Assembly (NCBI GenBank): GCA_947579665.1
Contig: CANPUZ010000050.1
Coordinates: 496,001 to 560,000 of the forward strand
Direction of reading: 5' to 3'
Length of the DNA stretch: 64,000 nucleotides
From: Sympetrum striolatum
Lineage: Eukaryota; Arthropoda; Insecta; Odonata; Libellulidae
Shown: in pieces, positions 34,485-45,652 of the stretch
How the letters are laid out: each line of letters opens with the position of its first letter
Numbering within the stretch: position 1 is the first letter of the stretch
Position numbers and translations under genes: made by a program
The notes under the pieces: model-generated
What the model was told of the DNA's origin: nothing
What the model saw: only the letters and a program-made list of their open reading frames with translations
The model's database searches: none

Positions 34485-35849
34485 TTTTGCTTGCCTAATC
34501 CTGTAGCCATTTAAGGTCTTTACTGATAACCATTAGTTTTATTTTGATTTCCTAAAGTTATACTAGTTTAACTTATCAAAAACTTGTATGGGTCAACGTG
34601 CCCCAGCCTCTGAGCCAACCTACCCCGATGTAGGGGCTGATTGGCCCACCCGACATACATCCAGTAATTATTATATTTTGTAATTTTTAACTCATATTTT
34701 CAAGTTTAATAATTTCCATCCAGATTCAGTAAGAATGCATCTTAAATTTAGCAATAATTTCATAAGTTTAAATATGTACAAAAACATAATATAAAATAAA
34801 TAAAAACCTGGCCAACCAGCCCCGGTCTCCCCTAAGTTACTACTCTTTATCATTGATGCTTGGGACAAGTATCATAAAAACAGAATTTTGCGAATTTTCA
34901 AATACTGAGAACTTGGAAAAGACGTTTCAGTGAAACTTTTCCATTTTGATACGGTATAACATGGAGCTAAGCTAAGAGATTTCTAAGAATACGAAAAATA
35001 CTTTAAATCTTACATCTACTTTCCTGGAACCAAATAGTACCTCAGCTGAAATATCTATCATATATAGACCTTCCCCCGTATACATATGTAGGAGATCTAA
35101 ATTCCAATCGTGTTCCACAAGTGCCACTTACTTGAAATTTTTACGGCGTATTGGCGATAGCGTGTAACCCCCAAAAAATGCAACTTTGAACCTCTGTATC
35201 ATGAGTTCAATTCCAGAAGGACCCTGAATTCCGATTTTTTCCAAAAAGGGTCTTTGTGGGGATTTTGGAAATTTATTTGAGCTACTACCTGGCAAATAAG
35301 AGTGTAGAAATTCGAGTGATCGCTGGAAGCCGTATATTTCCAACGAAAACCACAAAAAAATCATCGAGGGTTATCCTCGGTTCGACGCTAGTTCAGGGCA
35401 AATTTTATCTTAATTAAAATAATTGCGAAGATATTGATTAAGTTTTTGAACCCCTTCCCGGTAACATGGAAACTTAAAACCCGGAATGTGAATATAGATC
35501 AAATATGCATTTTATATTCGCTTTATTTCTTACCTTATGATCATTGGCTCGACGCTGGGGCACAATTCGTATTCTACCAAATATTTCAAGTGGAGAACAC
35601 AGAATTAAGTCTGAGGATCTTCCCGATATTGTATCGACTTGAAATTTGTAACATCTATATGCTTCATTAATTACTCCATAAGCAACTTTTACTCGTAATA
35701 ACAAACAGGTAAGAAGCGTAATTGGCTCTTGATATTTGCCTTACTTATTAGTTAGTATTTAGAATATCTATTGGACGCATTAACATTTTTCTTCGTTGCC
35801 ATGGCGCAATTCGGATCCGAGCGGATTTTCGGAAACGCCACTATCTCTC

Positions 35850-36069
35850 GCTTATCTGAATGAATTCTCCGAAGCGAGATAACAGGTGTCCATCGATACG
35901 GCGAGCACCGTATAAAAGGCGTGTTGGTGATAGAAGAGTCCTCATTGACAGGAGAAATATTGGAGTCAGTATCCCTATTGCTTGCGGATCAGCGTCTCAC
36001 CGAAAGGACAATTGAGACTTCTTACCAAAGATTCCAGCGTGCTTCCTCTTCAAGCATCGTCTGCAGAAG
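35850..36069 (+). promoter_or_regulatory. TATA promoter, paired GATA sites and first exon, right-arm copy
   Basis: CTTATCT (35851-35857) and AGATAA (35877-35882) form an inverted GATA pair. TATAAAAGG follows at 35911, then a TCATT initiator-like site about 31 bp on. The putative noncoding exon (about 35943-36069) has no ATG and ends GCAGAAG before GT. The donor here is GTAGGC, weaker than the GTAAGT of the other copies. On the same strand 3.2 kb downstream, a good acceptor (CTTTCTTCCAG, ending 39264) opens the ankyrin-like gene. Joining them is my inference. GATA pairs close to a TATA box are common in gut-expressed arthropod genes. Confidence 0.55.
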
Positions 36070-37287
36070 GTAGGCCTTCCATCAATTCATTCTTTTACCA
36101 TTAATTCACGCATTCAATACGATTAAATTACACTTCAATCATGCTTCTATTATACTGCTGTAGCATACGAAGTGGTGATATTAGAAGCTTATTGTAAGTT
36201 GAGGAAGCAGGGGATGACGGGGCGGAATAAAGTTCGTTTTTCGGTGTTAAATAGATGTTTCTTATGAGCGGTAATCAGCATAAATAGACCAAAATTTTAT
36301 TTATCAACTACGGCATCCATGTTAGTCTTGTTTTCTCGTTGCGCGTTGCTGTGCGAGATTTCCGTTGTGAGATTTTTCGCTATCGAATTGGAACTTTTGA
36401 GGTTTTTGTAACCAAGGAAAGGTATACATACCTGATACCTTTAAGATATAGTTATTTTATTCTTAAAGAACGTTTAATTGTCTTTGCTTTCTTGTTTTAA
36501 ACGTTTGTATACGTATCTTCCAAGAGTGACTTTACCTCCCTCACTTGAATTTATATTGGAGTAGTACCACCCCGCAACGTTGTTAGCTACTATGGATTTC
36601 GGATGTATTTCTTAAGGCAATACTCCAATTCAATCTGTTCGCAAACCGACATATTGTTTTTATAAATAAAATAAAAATATTGGTCCTACATTTCCTTACG
36701 ATATCATTGTATTTTTGCAATTTTAAAACTACAATGTGTTCGCAGAAGAAATTGCAGCTTCTTAATAAACACTTTTGTGCTTTTAAAATGTATTTTCAAC
36801 TAGGTACCGTGTTCTTTCCCCGGGTTCCCTAGAATTATTGCAGCGAATGTTTATCAGAAAAAAGTCACTACAACGTCCGAAGCTATACAAAGCACTACGC
36901 TCAAATTCATTGTGCACTTACAATTTTGATGAATAAAAACATTTATGAGGAAAAAAACGTTCAATAGTAATTGACTAAAGTCGTCTAAATAAAACCGGGG
37001 ATTGATGCTCATTTAACAGCTTGAATTAAGTCTTTAAGCACTTTCTGAAAATGAGATCCTAGAATGGTTAAATCGATGATAAATATATAACAGAAGATCT
37101 AATGAACGATATTTTTAACGAAGTATTTGCTAGTGAATAATTTTAGCAACAAAATATCTATAAATATATATCTCAAATCAAAGCAATATCAAAAATAGAA
37201 TCGAGAGGTGCTTTATGCAATACATGAAAAAAATACGAAGAGTGTTGGCAGATTGTTAAGGAGGTTTTGCGGGAGAAAAAAGGTATA

Positions 37288-37778
37288 CAGGGTGTCCGGA
37301 TTAAACATATAATAACACAAAATGTGATAACTCGAGAAGTGATTGAGATATTTGTTAGCGGTTTGCTTCTGCGAGAAACTCAGAGTGTTTTCTATGTTTG
37401 CCTTATGATGACGCACCATTTTACAACAATTGTGAGGGATTTAATTTGATAATTAGTTCCCGGATCGCTTGATTGGTAGTCCATCGATTGCCCTGGAAAC
37501 CCAGACATGACTTTTCTGCGGGTGTTTATCCAGAATCAAGTGTCACAAACACCAGTTGGTGATCTACCAGAACAGTGTCATTGAATTCCTGCGGTTATTG
37601 TAAATGTTACGCCTGCAAAACCCTTTGGAGGGAGTAGAATACAGATTAGATGTCTTCGTAATGGTGCACATATTGAGGGGTATCACCATACTTCTAGAAA
37701 CAAACCGCGAATAAATATCTTAATTAACTCTCGTGTTATTACATTTTGTAATATTATACGTTTAAACCTGACATCCTG
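37288..37778. mobile_element. mariner-type non-autonomous element
   Basis: Inverted ends CAGGGTGTCCGGATTAAAC and, reversed, CAGGATGTCAGGTTTAAAC are flanked by TA on both sides (37286-37287 and 37779-37780). Inverted similarity continues inward for at least 60 bases ('ataataacacaaaatgtgat'). TA duplication suggests the Tc1/mariner superfamily. No transposase is present; it is about 491 bp and is found only in the right arm. Confidence 0.65.
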
Positions 37779-38569
37779 TATTTTCAATTATAAAGGTTTG
37801 CAGTTTTTGAGCTTTCCTAGAATCGGGAGTGACTTAAATTCGACTGCGTCTAATATTTGAAATTGCAATCACATCATTTTAATGAAATTTTAGCAGAGAA
37901 AAGTTACTTAAACTACAACTTCCTTAGCTACAACTGAGCTTCTTGCCAAACAACATTTCTTTGATAAGCACACATTTCAGTACATTTGTCGTCTTGACGA
38001 ATTACGGAAAACTAAGAAACCATTTTCCCTGATTCCAACGCACTATATCCTTAATATTGAGCAACAAAAAAGAAATATTTGTATTGAATTGCAATTAAAT
38101 CACTCCGGAAGCATTGAGGAAAACCATGAGGAAAAACTGTAAAGTTTGACATTTTTCGTAAAAATTCAAAATTAACAGTGAAGAGCGGAATCTCAATGAT
38201 ATGATCTCAGCGAGTTGAAATTTTTTATGAGTTACGAGCTAAACTCAGCCTCTCTCTGCTTTGGTTCAGAGAGATATGAAATGAAATACGATAAAAATGA
38301 TTCGGATTGAAAGCAAAAATCAAATATACAGTAAATTTTACGATGATTTTCGTAAAGAGATTATTAAATCACTTCCGAAACAAATGAGTTGAACTGAATA
38401 CAATACTCGGTATCAGATTAGCTCACATTTCGTTTTTCGAACATACATCATTTGAATCGCTTCCAACGATTGATTATGCACGTCAATGTGAACGGAATCA
38501 AAAGCGTTTCTCTTCTTCTCAACTCAAAATAGGCCAAATGCAGGATTCAACAATGGCATTTGTCGTCAA

Positions 38570-38880
38570 GGGGACCGGTTGTCTAAAACTTTTAGAGGAA
38601 TATCCCGTTTTTCATGTAAAATCTCGATAATTTAATTCAAAAACAATAATCCACGACAAAAATAAGATTCTTAATTTATTTTGACTGCTTTTTGTGCTTC
38701 TCTCAATTTCGTACGACCATTTCTTTTAATTTAATTTTTCAAAAGAAATGAATCCTGCAGCGGCAAAAATGAACTTTATGTGCATTTCTTATGGAAATGC
38801 TTTGACTCGTCTGGGATCGAACCGAGGACAAAATGTCAACATTCTTTACTATATAAACACTCGTATTTGAATGCAACGTT
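38570..38880 (-). repeat. Helitron-family body fragment
   Basis: Contains the recurrent order 'gacgacaaatgcc' (minus), 'aaaataagattctt', 'tctcaatttcgtacgacc', 'aaagaaatgaatcctgcagc', 'gtgcatttcttatg' and 'gggatcgaaccgaggac'. The same order is found at 40960-41250, 42160-42440 and in the complete copies at 53-56 kb. It directly continues the outer end of the right palindrome arm. Confidence 0.6.
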
Positions 38881-39264
38881 GTGGTATAATTTCAAGTCAG
38901 ACAATACAATACAATTTTCAGCTATATCCCGGTATGATAGGGAATACAAAGCACAGAGGTCCCAGAAAACGCAATCTTATATATATCAATATCTACAGAA
39001 CTAGTATTAAAAGAGCTTGAGTTCGACGCCAGGTGGGTGCACGATTCTACAATTTAAATTCATTGCAATAGTTATGCATAGCATTTGCAATCTACCAACA
39101 ATTATGAAGCATGTATTAAAAATTAAGGCTTTTGCACTAATATTTACAAAATTTACTTTCCCCATTGAAACTAATAATTCTGCAGGTTTATTTTTGTAAT
39201 AGAAATACGGAACGGATTGCTCAGTTCAATTCAGCTGTTTAATAAAGCGTGCACTTTCTTCCAG

Positions 39265-40731
39265 TAGCCATCTCATTGCGGTGTGGACCTCGTGAAGTTG
39301 GGAGTTGTTGCAATGGACTTCGAAGAATGTAAAATACTGCACAAGACCATCAAGGATGGAAACGTCGACCTCGTGACTCTGATGGAGAATCATGCAACTG
39401 GGAATTACTTCTTACATGAAGGAGACTCCGCAGACAACTTGAATAGAATCAAGGGAATAATTGGGGAAGAGGGTTTGAAAATGTTGCTTAAGAGTAAAAC
39501 AAGTGTTAATCATAACATATTTCATTTAGCTGCTCGTAAGAATAAAATTCTAGCTGATATTATTCAATATTGTGACAATATTTTAGGAAAAGAGGAGACT
39601 AAGGAACTGCTCCTTTGTAAAGATAACAATGATTCTAATATAATTCATTTCTTAATTTTATTTAATTCCTCTGAAGTATTAATAGACAATTTGAATAGTG
39701 TTAAGGAATTTATTGGCGATGAGTGTTTCAAAGATTTGCTTAAAAGTAAAGATAGTGATAATGAAAACATATTTCATTTAGCTGCTCGTAAGGATATAAT
39801 GTTAGAGGGTATTATTCGAATTAGTTGTAATAATTTAGGAAAATATGAGACTAAGGAAATGCTCCTTACTAAAGATAACAATGATTGTAATATAATTCAT
39901 TTCTTAATTTTATTTAATTCCTCTGAAGTATTAATAGACAATTTGAATAGTGTTAAGGAATTTATTGGCGATGATTGTTTCAAAGATTTGCTTAAAAGTA
40001 AAGATAGTGATAATGAAAACATATTTAATTTTGCTGCTCGTAAGAAACTAATTCTAGAGGGAATTATTCAATATTGTGACAGTATTTTAGGAAAAGAGGA
40101 GACTAAGGAAATGCTCCTTACTAAAGATAAATATGATTGTAATGTAATTCATTTCTTATTTTTTAGTTATTCCTCTAAAACGTTAATTGACAATTTGAAT
40201 AGTGTTAAGGAATTTATTGGCGATGATTGTTTCAAAGATTTGCTTAAAAGTAAAGATTGGGAAAATAAAAACATATTTCATATTGCAGCATTCAAGGATA
40301 AAATTCTAGATGATATCATTCAATATTGTGACAATATTTTAGGAAAAGAGGAGACTAAGGAATTGCTCCTTACTAAAGATAAATATGATTGTAATATAAT
40401 TCATTTCTTAATTTTATTTAATTCCTCTGAATTATTAATAGACAATTTGGATAGTGTTAAGGAATTTATTGGCGATGAGTGTTTCAAAGATTTGCTTAAA
40501 AGTAAAGATAGTGATAATGAAAACATATTTCATTTTGCTGCTCGTAAAAATCGAATTCTAGAGGGAATTATTCAATATTGTGACAGTATTTTAGGAAAAG
40601 AGGAAATGCTCCTTACTAAAGATAACAATGATCGTAATGTAATTCATTTCTTATTGGAATATAATTCCCCTGAAAGAATAACCGACAATTTGAATAGTGT
40701 TAAGGAATTTATTGGCGATGAGTTTCTCTAA
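39265..40731 (+). CDS. Ankyrin-like tandem-repeat protein, 3' end cut by LINE tail
   Basis: The longest clean frame in the window. The first ATG is at 39313 (MDFEECKILHKTIKDG), giving about 472 residues to the TAA at 40729. The open frame upstream of it has only GTG. CTTTCTTCCAG at 39254-39264 is a strong splice acceptor, so this is probably an internal or last exon. After about 40 residues come five repeats of 84 residues (one of 81), each starting DNLNSVKEFIGDE, with the start of a sixth. Each repeat contains two ankyrin-like halves of about 42: NENIFHLAARK...LLTKD and CNIIHFLILFNSS...LLKSKD. Repeats 2-5 are near-identical, so expansion is recent or homogenised. No signal peptide or membrane segment is visible. 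Ankyrin repeats bind proteins; the partner is unknown. Confidence 0.75.
39310..40728 (+). repeat. 252-bp coding tandem repeats
   Basis: Units of 252 bp (84 codons) begin near 39433 (diverged), 39685, 39937, 40189 and 40441. A last partial unit starts near 40684 after a 9-bp deletion that removes three codons (GKEEMLL instead of GKEETKEMLL). Conserved nucleotide strings such as 'aatagtgttaaggaatttat' recur unchanged. Confidence 0.8.
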
Positions 40732-40732
40732 A

Positions 40733-40810
40733 TTCTCATCAACATCTACAACAGAATTGCCTAAAAGCCGCTTTTCGGCGTATGGCAGGGGGTGTAAACA
40801 CCAGTTGAGT
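40733..40810 (-). mobile_element. LINE 3' tail that truncates the ankyrin-like gene
   Basis: The minus strand reads the family tail (ccccctgccatacgccgaaa) followed by GTTGTAGATGTTGATGAG, a GATGTT-type terminal repeat abutting the coding repeat. The sixth repeat changes from the expected GATGAGTGTTTC to GATGAGTTTCTCTAA at this junction. AATAAA at 40897-40902 could serve as polyadenylation signal for the shortened transcript. Confidence 0.65.
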
Positions 40811-40959
40811 CTAAACTACTTCCTTATTCGGTTATTGTCACATATCAGCTCAAAATGAACATAAATAATATATGTATATAAATGTTTATAAATGTGAATA
40901 AAAGAATGTAATGATGGGCCTGAATTCCCCGTGTTTTATTTTGGGAGAACGCATAAGCT

Positions 40960-41290
40960 CGGATTCAACAATCGTCGTCAAGGGGATGGTTTTTTAACTA
41001 CTCTGAAATTTCAAATCGTTTATTTCGCCATATATCTCGTAGTTTCAATCCAAGAAGCATGTTCAATGTCCTAAATTAGACTCTATATTCAATTTGCCCT
41101 TCTTTTGGTTCTTGTTTTAATTTCATATGACCATTATTTCCAATTTAAATTCGCAAAAGAAGAAACGCGTTCCATGCACGTTTTATTTTAATACGATGAA
41201 ACGTGCATTTCTTATGAAAGCCTTTCCTATCGCTCTGGAGTCGAACCTGGTCCTATTATCAAAATGGACCGTCATAGTTTCGCATACCTT
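40960..41290 (-). repeat. Helitron-family body fragment
   Basis: Matches 38570-38880, with 'caatcgtcgtcaaggggatg', 'ttgcaaaagaagaaacgcg', 'gtgcatttcttatgaaagcc' and 'ggagtcgaacctgg'. No coding capacity. Confidence 0.55.
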
Positions 41291-42159
41291 TCTATGCCAT
41301 GTTCGTCGTAATTCCGATCTCAAAACCATATTCTACGAACAAAATAGGAGACTTGATTAAATTTCCTTTATTTCGGTACTCGACTTCGTATGAACATTAT
41401 TTCCAATTCATTTCTGTAAATGTAACAAAGCCTTTAAGGTGAACCTAACACCAACTCTACGTCCATCCCTTACAGAAACTTACCACGGATATAACTTACT
41501 CAAGAAACATTTTTTTCACTACGTCTTTCTCAAACAAGAATAAAACTAACTTCAAGGATTTTTCGATAAACTTTACGGAATTCCTCGACTAATTTGAGTA
41601 GAATTAGTTTTCACGAGGAAACAATTTTCATTATATTTTCCATTTAGTATAAGAGTCAGTTAAGTTTGAAGTTAACTAGTTCTAATCGCTATTATAGAGC
41701 AGTAAAAGTTCAACATTTTGCAACAATAGTTAGTCACGTGTTTTGAGGTTCGATTGTGTGAATCTTCGACTTTGAGGCTCTTTCTCCATTTGCGTGTGCA
41801 CACACCTAAAAGCACGAGTGCTCGTGTTCCAATTCTTTCGGATTCGTGAGAAGTACAAGTCCAATTATAAAGGCCATCGTAAGCATGTCGTTGCAGATAC
41901 TCCGCGTCTTCAGCCTTCGAAGTCGAGCTGAAGTCAATAGTCTGGTATTATTACAGATGAATTGCTAACCCCACAACGATACGACGCTGTATTTTTCGTT
42001 ACGAATATGTAAATTTTAATGCATTAAACTCTAACAATAAATAAGTAACTTACAATAATTTTTAAACTTTTTTAAAATTTCGACTCTACTTCCCAATACA
42101 TTTCTTATGAGCCTATCTTTCCAATTATTTATATCGGAGTTGAGCTCAACAATCACCTT

Positions 42160-42440
42160 CGTCGTTAGGGAATTGTTTACGCGCACGAAATCACACAAAT
42201 GTTTCGTCAATTTCGTTGATTTCTCTCAATTTCGACTCGAATACGATATTCTACAACCAAATTAAGAATTTTTATTCAATTTCCTTTCTTTTGGTGTTAA
42301 TCTCGATTTTGTGCGACCTTAATTTCTGATTTAATTCCGCGAAAGAAAATATGTCCGCAATCGATCAAAATTCACTTAACGTGCATTTCTTATGAGAGAG
42401 ACGATTCTAGTCGTCTAGAGTCGAACCAAGGATACTTTGG
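42160..42440 (-). repeat. Helitron-family body fragment
   Basis: Shares 'accaaattaagaatttttat', 'cgatttcgtgcgacc'-like and 'cgtgcatttcttatgagaga' blocks with the copies listed above, ending at 'gagtcgaaccaaggatac'. Confidence 0.55.
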
Positions 42441-42589
42441 ACACACAAATATTAATATCCAATACTCCATTGAACATTTGAGATATTTTTGAGAGATTCT
42501 GAATTTCTCCAAATTCCTACGAAGATCTGAGGCCACCGTGTCCTCGCCTCGTAAGAGTAATCGCCATCTGTTCCCAATGGAACGGATTC

Positions 42590-42870
42590 GTTGGAAGTCA
42601 CAGCGATGGAATTCACAATCAAAACTTTCGTCCCGAGTTTGCGGCCTCAACTAATAAGGCGTTCGTCACGGACGGATCTCGCGAGCGCCTACGTCATCGC
42701 GCATGCGCAAAGCTACCGCTGGGGGACGATCGTCACACACCGGTCCATCTTCTGCGAACTCGACATCCCGTTTTACCCCGTCAGATGTCACCAGCAATCG
42801 AATCGCTTCTCAGCCATAGACTCCGAGCTTGTGCGTCAGATGTAGATCGGCTGGTCCGCGAGGAACCGTG
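42590..42870. other. CpG-rich island of unknown origin
   Basis: Strikingly richer in GC and CpG than its surroundings (cgttcgtcacggacggatct, tcgcgagcgcctacg). It is open on the plus strand for about 84 codons (42591-42845), but I recognise no domain. It could be an exon of an unknown gene, a young insertion, or part of a larger element. Confidence 0.35.
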
Positions 42871-42989
42871 GTGACTTGATTGCTTCCCAGATGCATGTTT
42901 TGGCACATTTTTTTAATTCGCTCCTTTACTCAATTTCAAACTAAATTTAGCATTGATAATTCGGTTGATATGGCAAAGTAATCTTGCGA

Positions 42990-43470
42990 ATCAAAAACCT
43001 CTCGGTCGCTTGACTTGAAATTTTAACACCACATTCAAATACGAGAGTGTTTCTATCGTAAAATATGTTGACAGTTCGTCCTCGGTTCGATCCCAAACGA
43101 TAAAGATCACGTAAAGTTAATTTTTGCCGCTTCAAGCTTCGTGTCTTTTGAAAAATTAAATTAGAAAGAATGGACGCACGAAATTAAGACAAGCACCGAA
43201 ATAAGGGAAAATAACTGAAGAATAATATTTTGGTGGTGGATAATTGTTTTTGACTCGAATTATCGAGATTTTACATGAAACAAAAAAATTTCGTGAAATT
43301 TTGAGGGTGTAAAAAATCGGTCCCCATGACGACAAATTCCATTGTGGAATCCGAGTTGCTTCATTTTGGCCTATTTTAAGTTTCGGAGAAGGTTGTTTGT
43401 TGTTTGGTTGATTTCGTTCACATTGATGTGCATAATCAATCATTGTAATTGATTAAAATGACCTATTAAT
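42990..43470 (+). repeat. Helitron-family body fragment
   Basis: Opposite orientation to 42160-42440. It has 'cctcggttcgatccc', 'gaattatcgagattttac', 'cccatgacgacaaattccat' and 'gaatccgagttgc', the internal order of the complete copy 55426-55999. Confidence 0.55.
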
Positions 43471-43639
43471 GAATTAATTATAATGACGTCTGCAGATTCA
43501 ATGTCCGAATAATCGAGCTTCATATCCTTAAGTATATATAAGAGTCATAGTGCGGCGGCCATTAATTTAAAAGAAAAATATCTTATTTCTTCCCTTTCGT
43601 TCCACAACATAGCCACAGCGTCGCAAGGTAGGGTATGAG

Positions 43640-43753
43640 AATTGAATCATGTGTTTTCTCGGTGAATCTACGTTCGCTAGAATAACTTTATTCACTTTCC
43701 AATTCATTCCATATCTGACTGAGCCACAGCGGAGCGTGTTCGGGTTTAGCTAG
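43640..43753 (+). mobile_element. Helitron-like 3' end, second family
   Basis: 'gtgttttctcggtgaat', 'acgttcgctagaat' and 'gagccacagcggagcgtg' lead to a terminal CTAG at 43750-43753. The same block recurs at 44990-45113, ending CTAG followed by T. CTAG-T termini fit Helitrons. The hairpin is less obvious than in the first family. Confidence 0.4.
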
Positions 43754-43779
43754 TAAAGAACAATATTTTGGTCGTGGAA

Positions 43780-44460
43780 TGTAGTATTCGAATCGAAATG
43801 ATAAGAATTCCGACAAAAGATAAGACGATTTTCCAAAAAGATTCAAAGTAGTAAACAACCCGTCCCTCTGACGACCAATGCGATTATTAATTCCGGGCGC
43901 ATGCATTTTAACTTTGAGAATAGCTTAGATTTTTATTCGTATTTAAAACATGCTCTTCTATACATTGACACGTGAAGAGAAAATTTTGGATCCCTCTCTA
44001 AGTATATTGCACGAGCGGAGGAGTTTGAGATTTGGCATAATTAAAGTTTATATGGAGAAGGAGTGCAGAAATCTAATATCTTTGTCCAAATATCCTTGGT
44101 TCGACTCTGGACCTGTATGATCGTCTCTCATAAGAAATGCACGCAGAGTTCGTTTTGGTCGATTGCAGACATTTTTTCTTATGCATAATTAAATAATAAA
44201 TAATGGTCGTACGAAATCGAGATGAACACCAAAAGAAAGGAAATTGGATAAAGATTCTTATTTTGGTCGTGGAATATCGGAATCGAGTCGAAATTACGAG
44301 AAATAAGGCAAAATAAACGAAAATGTTGTTCAATTTCTTCGTAGTAAACAAACCAGTTACCCTGGCGACCAAGGCGATTGTTGAATCCGAGATTATTCGT
44401 TTTCACATTAGAAGAGGATTTTATCTCCATACCAAATTAACGGTAGGGACTTAAATTATG
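43780..44460 (-). repeat. Two further Helitron-family body fragments
   Basis: 43780-43910 and 44085-44440 contain 'ggtcgtggaat', 'cccctctgacgacc'- or 'ccctggcgaccaaggcgatt'-like motifs and 'cttggttcgactctgg'. Both are internal fragments. Confidence 0.5.
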
Positions 44461-44989
44461 AAAAGAGGGCAATCAAACGAGATGCCAACAGCCACTAAAT
44501 AATTAAAAAATAACAGGAATATAATTATGGCGATTTTACTGAATTTTTTTGGTAATCAATTTTTAACATTAAAAATGACAGTGAATTGTATCAAAAAATA
44601 AATAAAGCTACAAGCTGTAATTGTGTTTAATTTATTTTTCTAAGATTAAAACTTTACATTTATTGAAGGGAATTAAGGCAAACCCTAACGACGTCTTTGT
44701 ACACGCTCACAGTTGACGTAATAGAAAAATAATGAAATAAATTATAAGCAATGATTATATAAGTATAATCTTTGACAAAAGAACCTCAATAAGGTCCAGA
44801 CTTAAAAATGCAATGAATTCTGGTCGAATTTCGATCACTAGTCTGTATTAATAATCATAGGAACTATATCTCACGAATGTGAGTGAGATCGACTCCAGGT
44901 GGGTGCAAAATTAAAATGCATTGCGGAGATTTTGAGCAATTTCTTTAAATCCGTTCCCAAAACGCAAATCAATACGTAATTCAGTATCA

Positions 44990-45113
44990 TTGTACATTGA
45001 ATTGAACGCTGTGTTTTCTCGGTGAATGTACGTTCGCTAGAATACCTTTATTTACATTCCCATTCATTCAATATCTGAATGAGCCAAAGAGAAGCGTGGC
45101 CTGGTTTCGCTAG
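44990..45113 (+). mobile_element. Helitron-like 3' end, second family, copy 2
   Basis: Near-copy of 43640-43753 ending CTAG at 45110-45113. The DNA between them (44460-44980) and after (45120-45620) has no recognised gene. Confidence 0.4.
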
Positions 45114-45652
45114 TATCAGATAAATGTTCAGGCATTGTGTTTCTTAAACACACATAGGTTGGATGGGATTTGCTTTTAGGAAACACAAATGATTTCAACC
45201 AATGAAATAATTAGTGATACGCGTTATAATTCATGTACAAATTGTTAGCAGGGATATTGAAAGGGAAGCTTTTATTCAGAAATGTTAATGCTGAAATTTC
45301 TGCTCTCAAATATTTAAGTAATAAAGCAATTATCAAGAATATCCTGTATTTAGACAATATTTTTGTTTAATAACTCAATTTCATACATTAATTTAAACCC
45401 ATACTGAATAAAGATATTAACAAATACATATTAAATTGCTAATCCCATATAAAGAAAACATTAAATTGTTCAGGTATAAAAGATACTGTAACATTAATGA
45501 TGGGAAAATTTAAACTATTTAAATTCAGTTACATTGATAAAATAGCGACCTACTTTATTTTCGAATAAATAAATTTATAATCGTGAAATTAGCCTTTTTT
45601 ATATGAAAAGGGTTGAGGTGAATTTGCACATAAGGGCGTGCACCCAGGAACA

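Larger units (their letters stand above)
31674..38566 (+). repeat. Right arm of ~16.3 kb imperfect palindrome
   Basis: Reverse-complement partner of 22266-29308 and direct-orientation relative of 60235-64000. Arm-specific changes are a replacement at 34169-34845 (LINE fragment and unassigned DNA, where the other two copies share a different 400-bp segment) and an insertion at about 37090-37960 containing a mariner-type element. The promoter/first-exon module lies at 35850-36069. Confidence 0.85.

Noticed and set aside
39283..39312. Ten extra residues at the N-terminus of the ankyrin-like protein
   Set aside because: The frame opens with GTG at 39283; the first ATG is at 39313, and a TAG lies at 39265 in the same frame.
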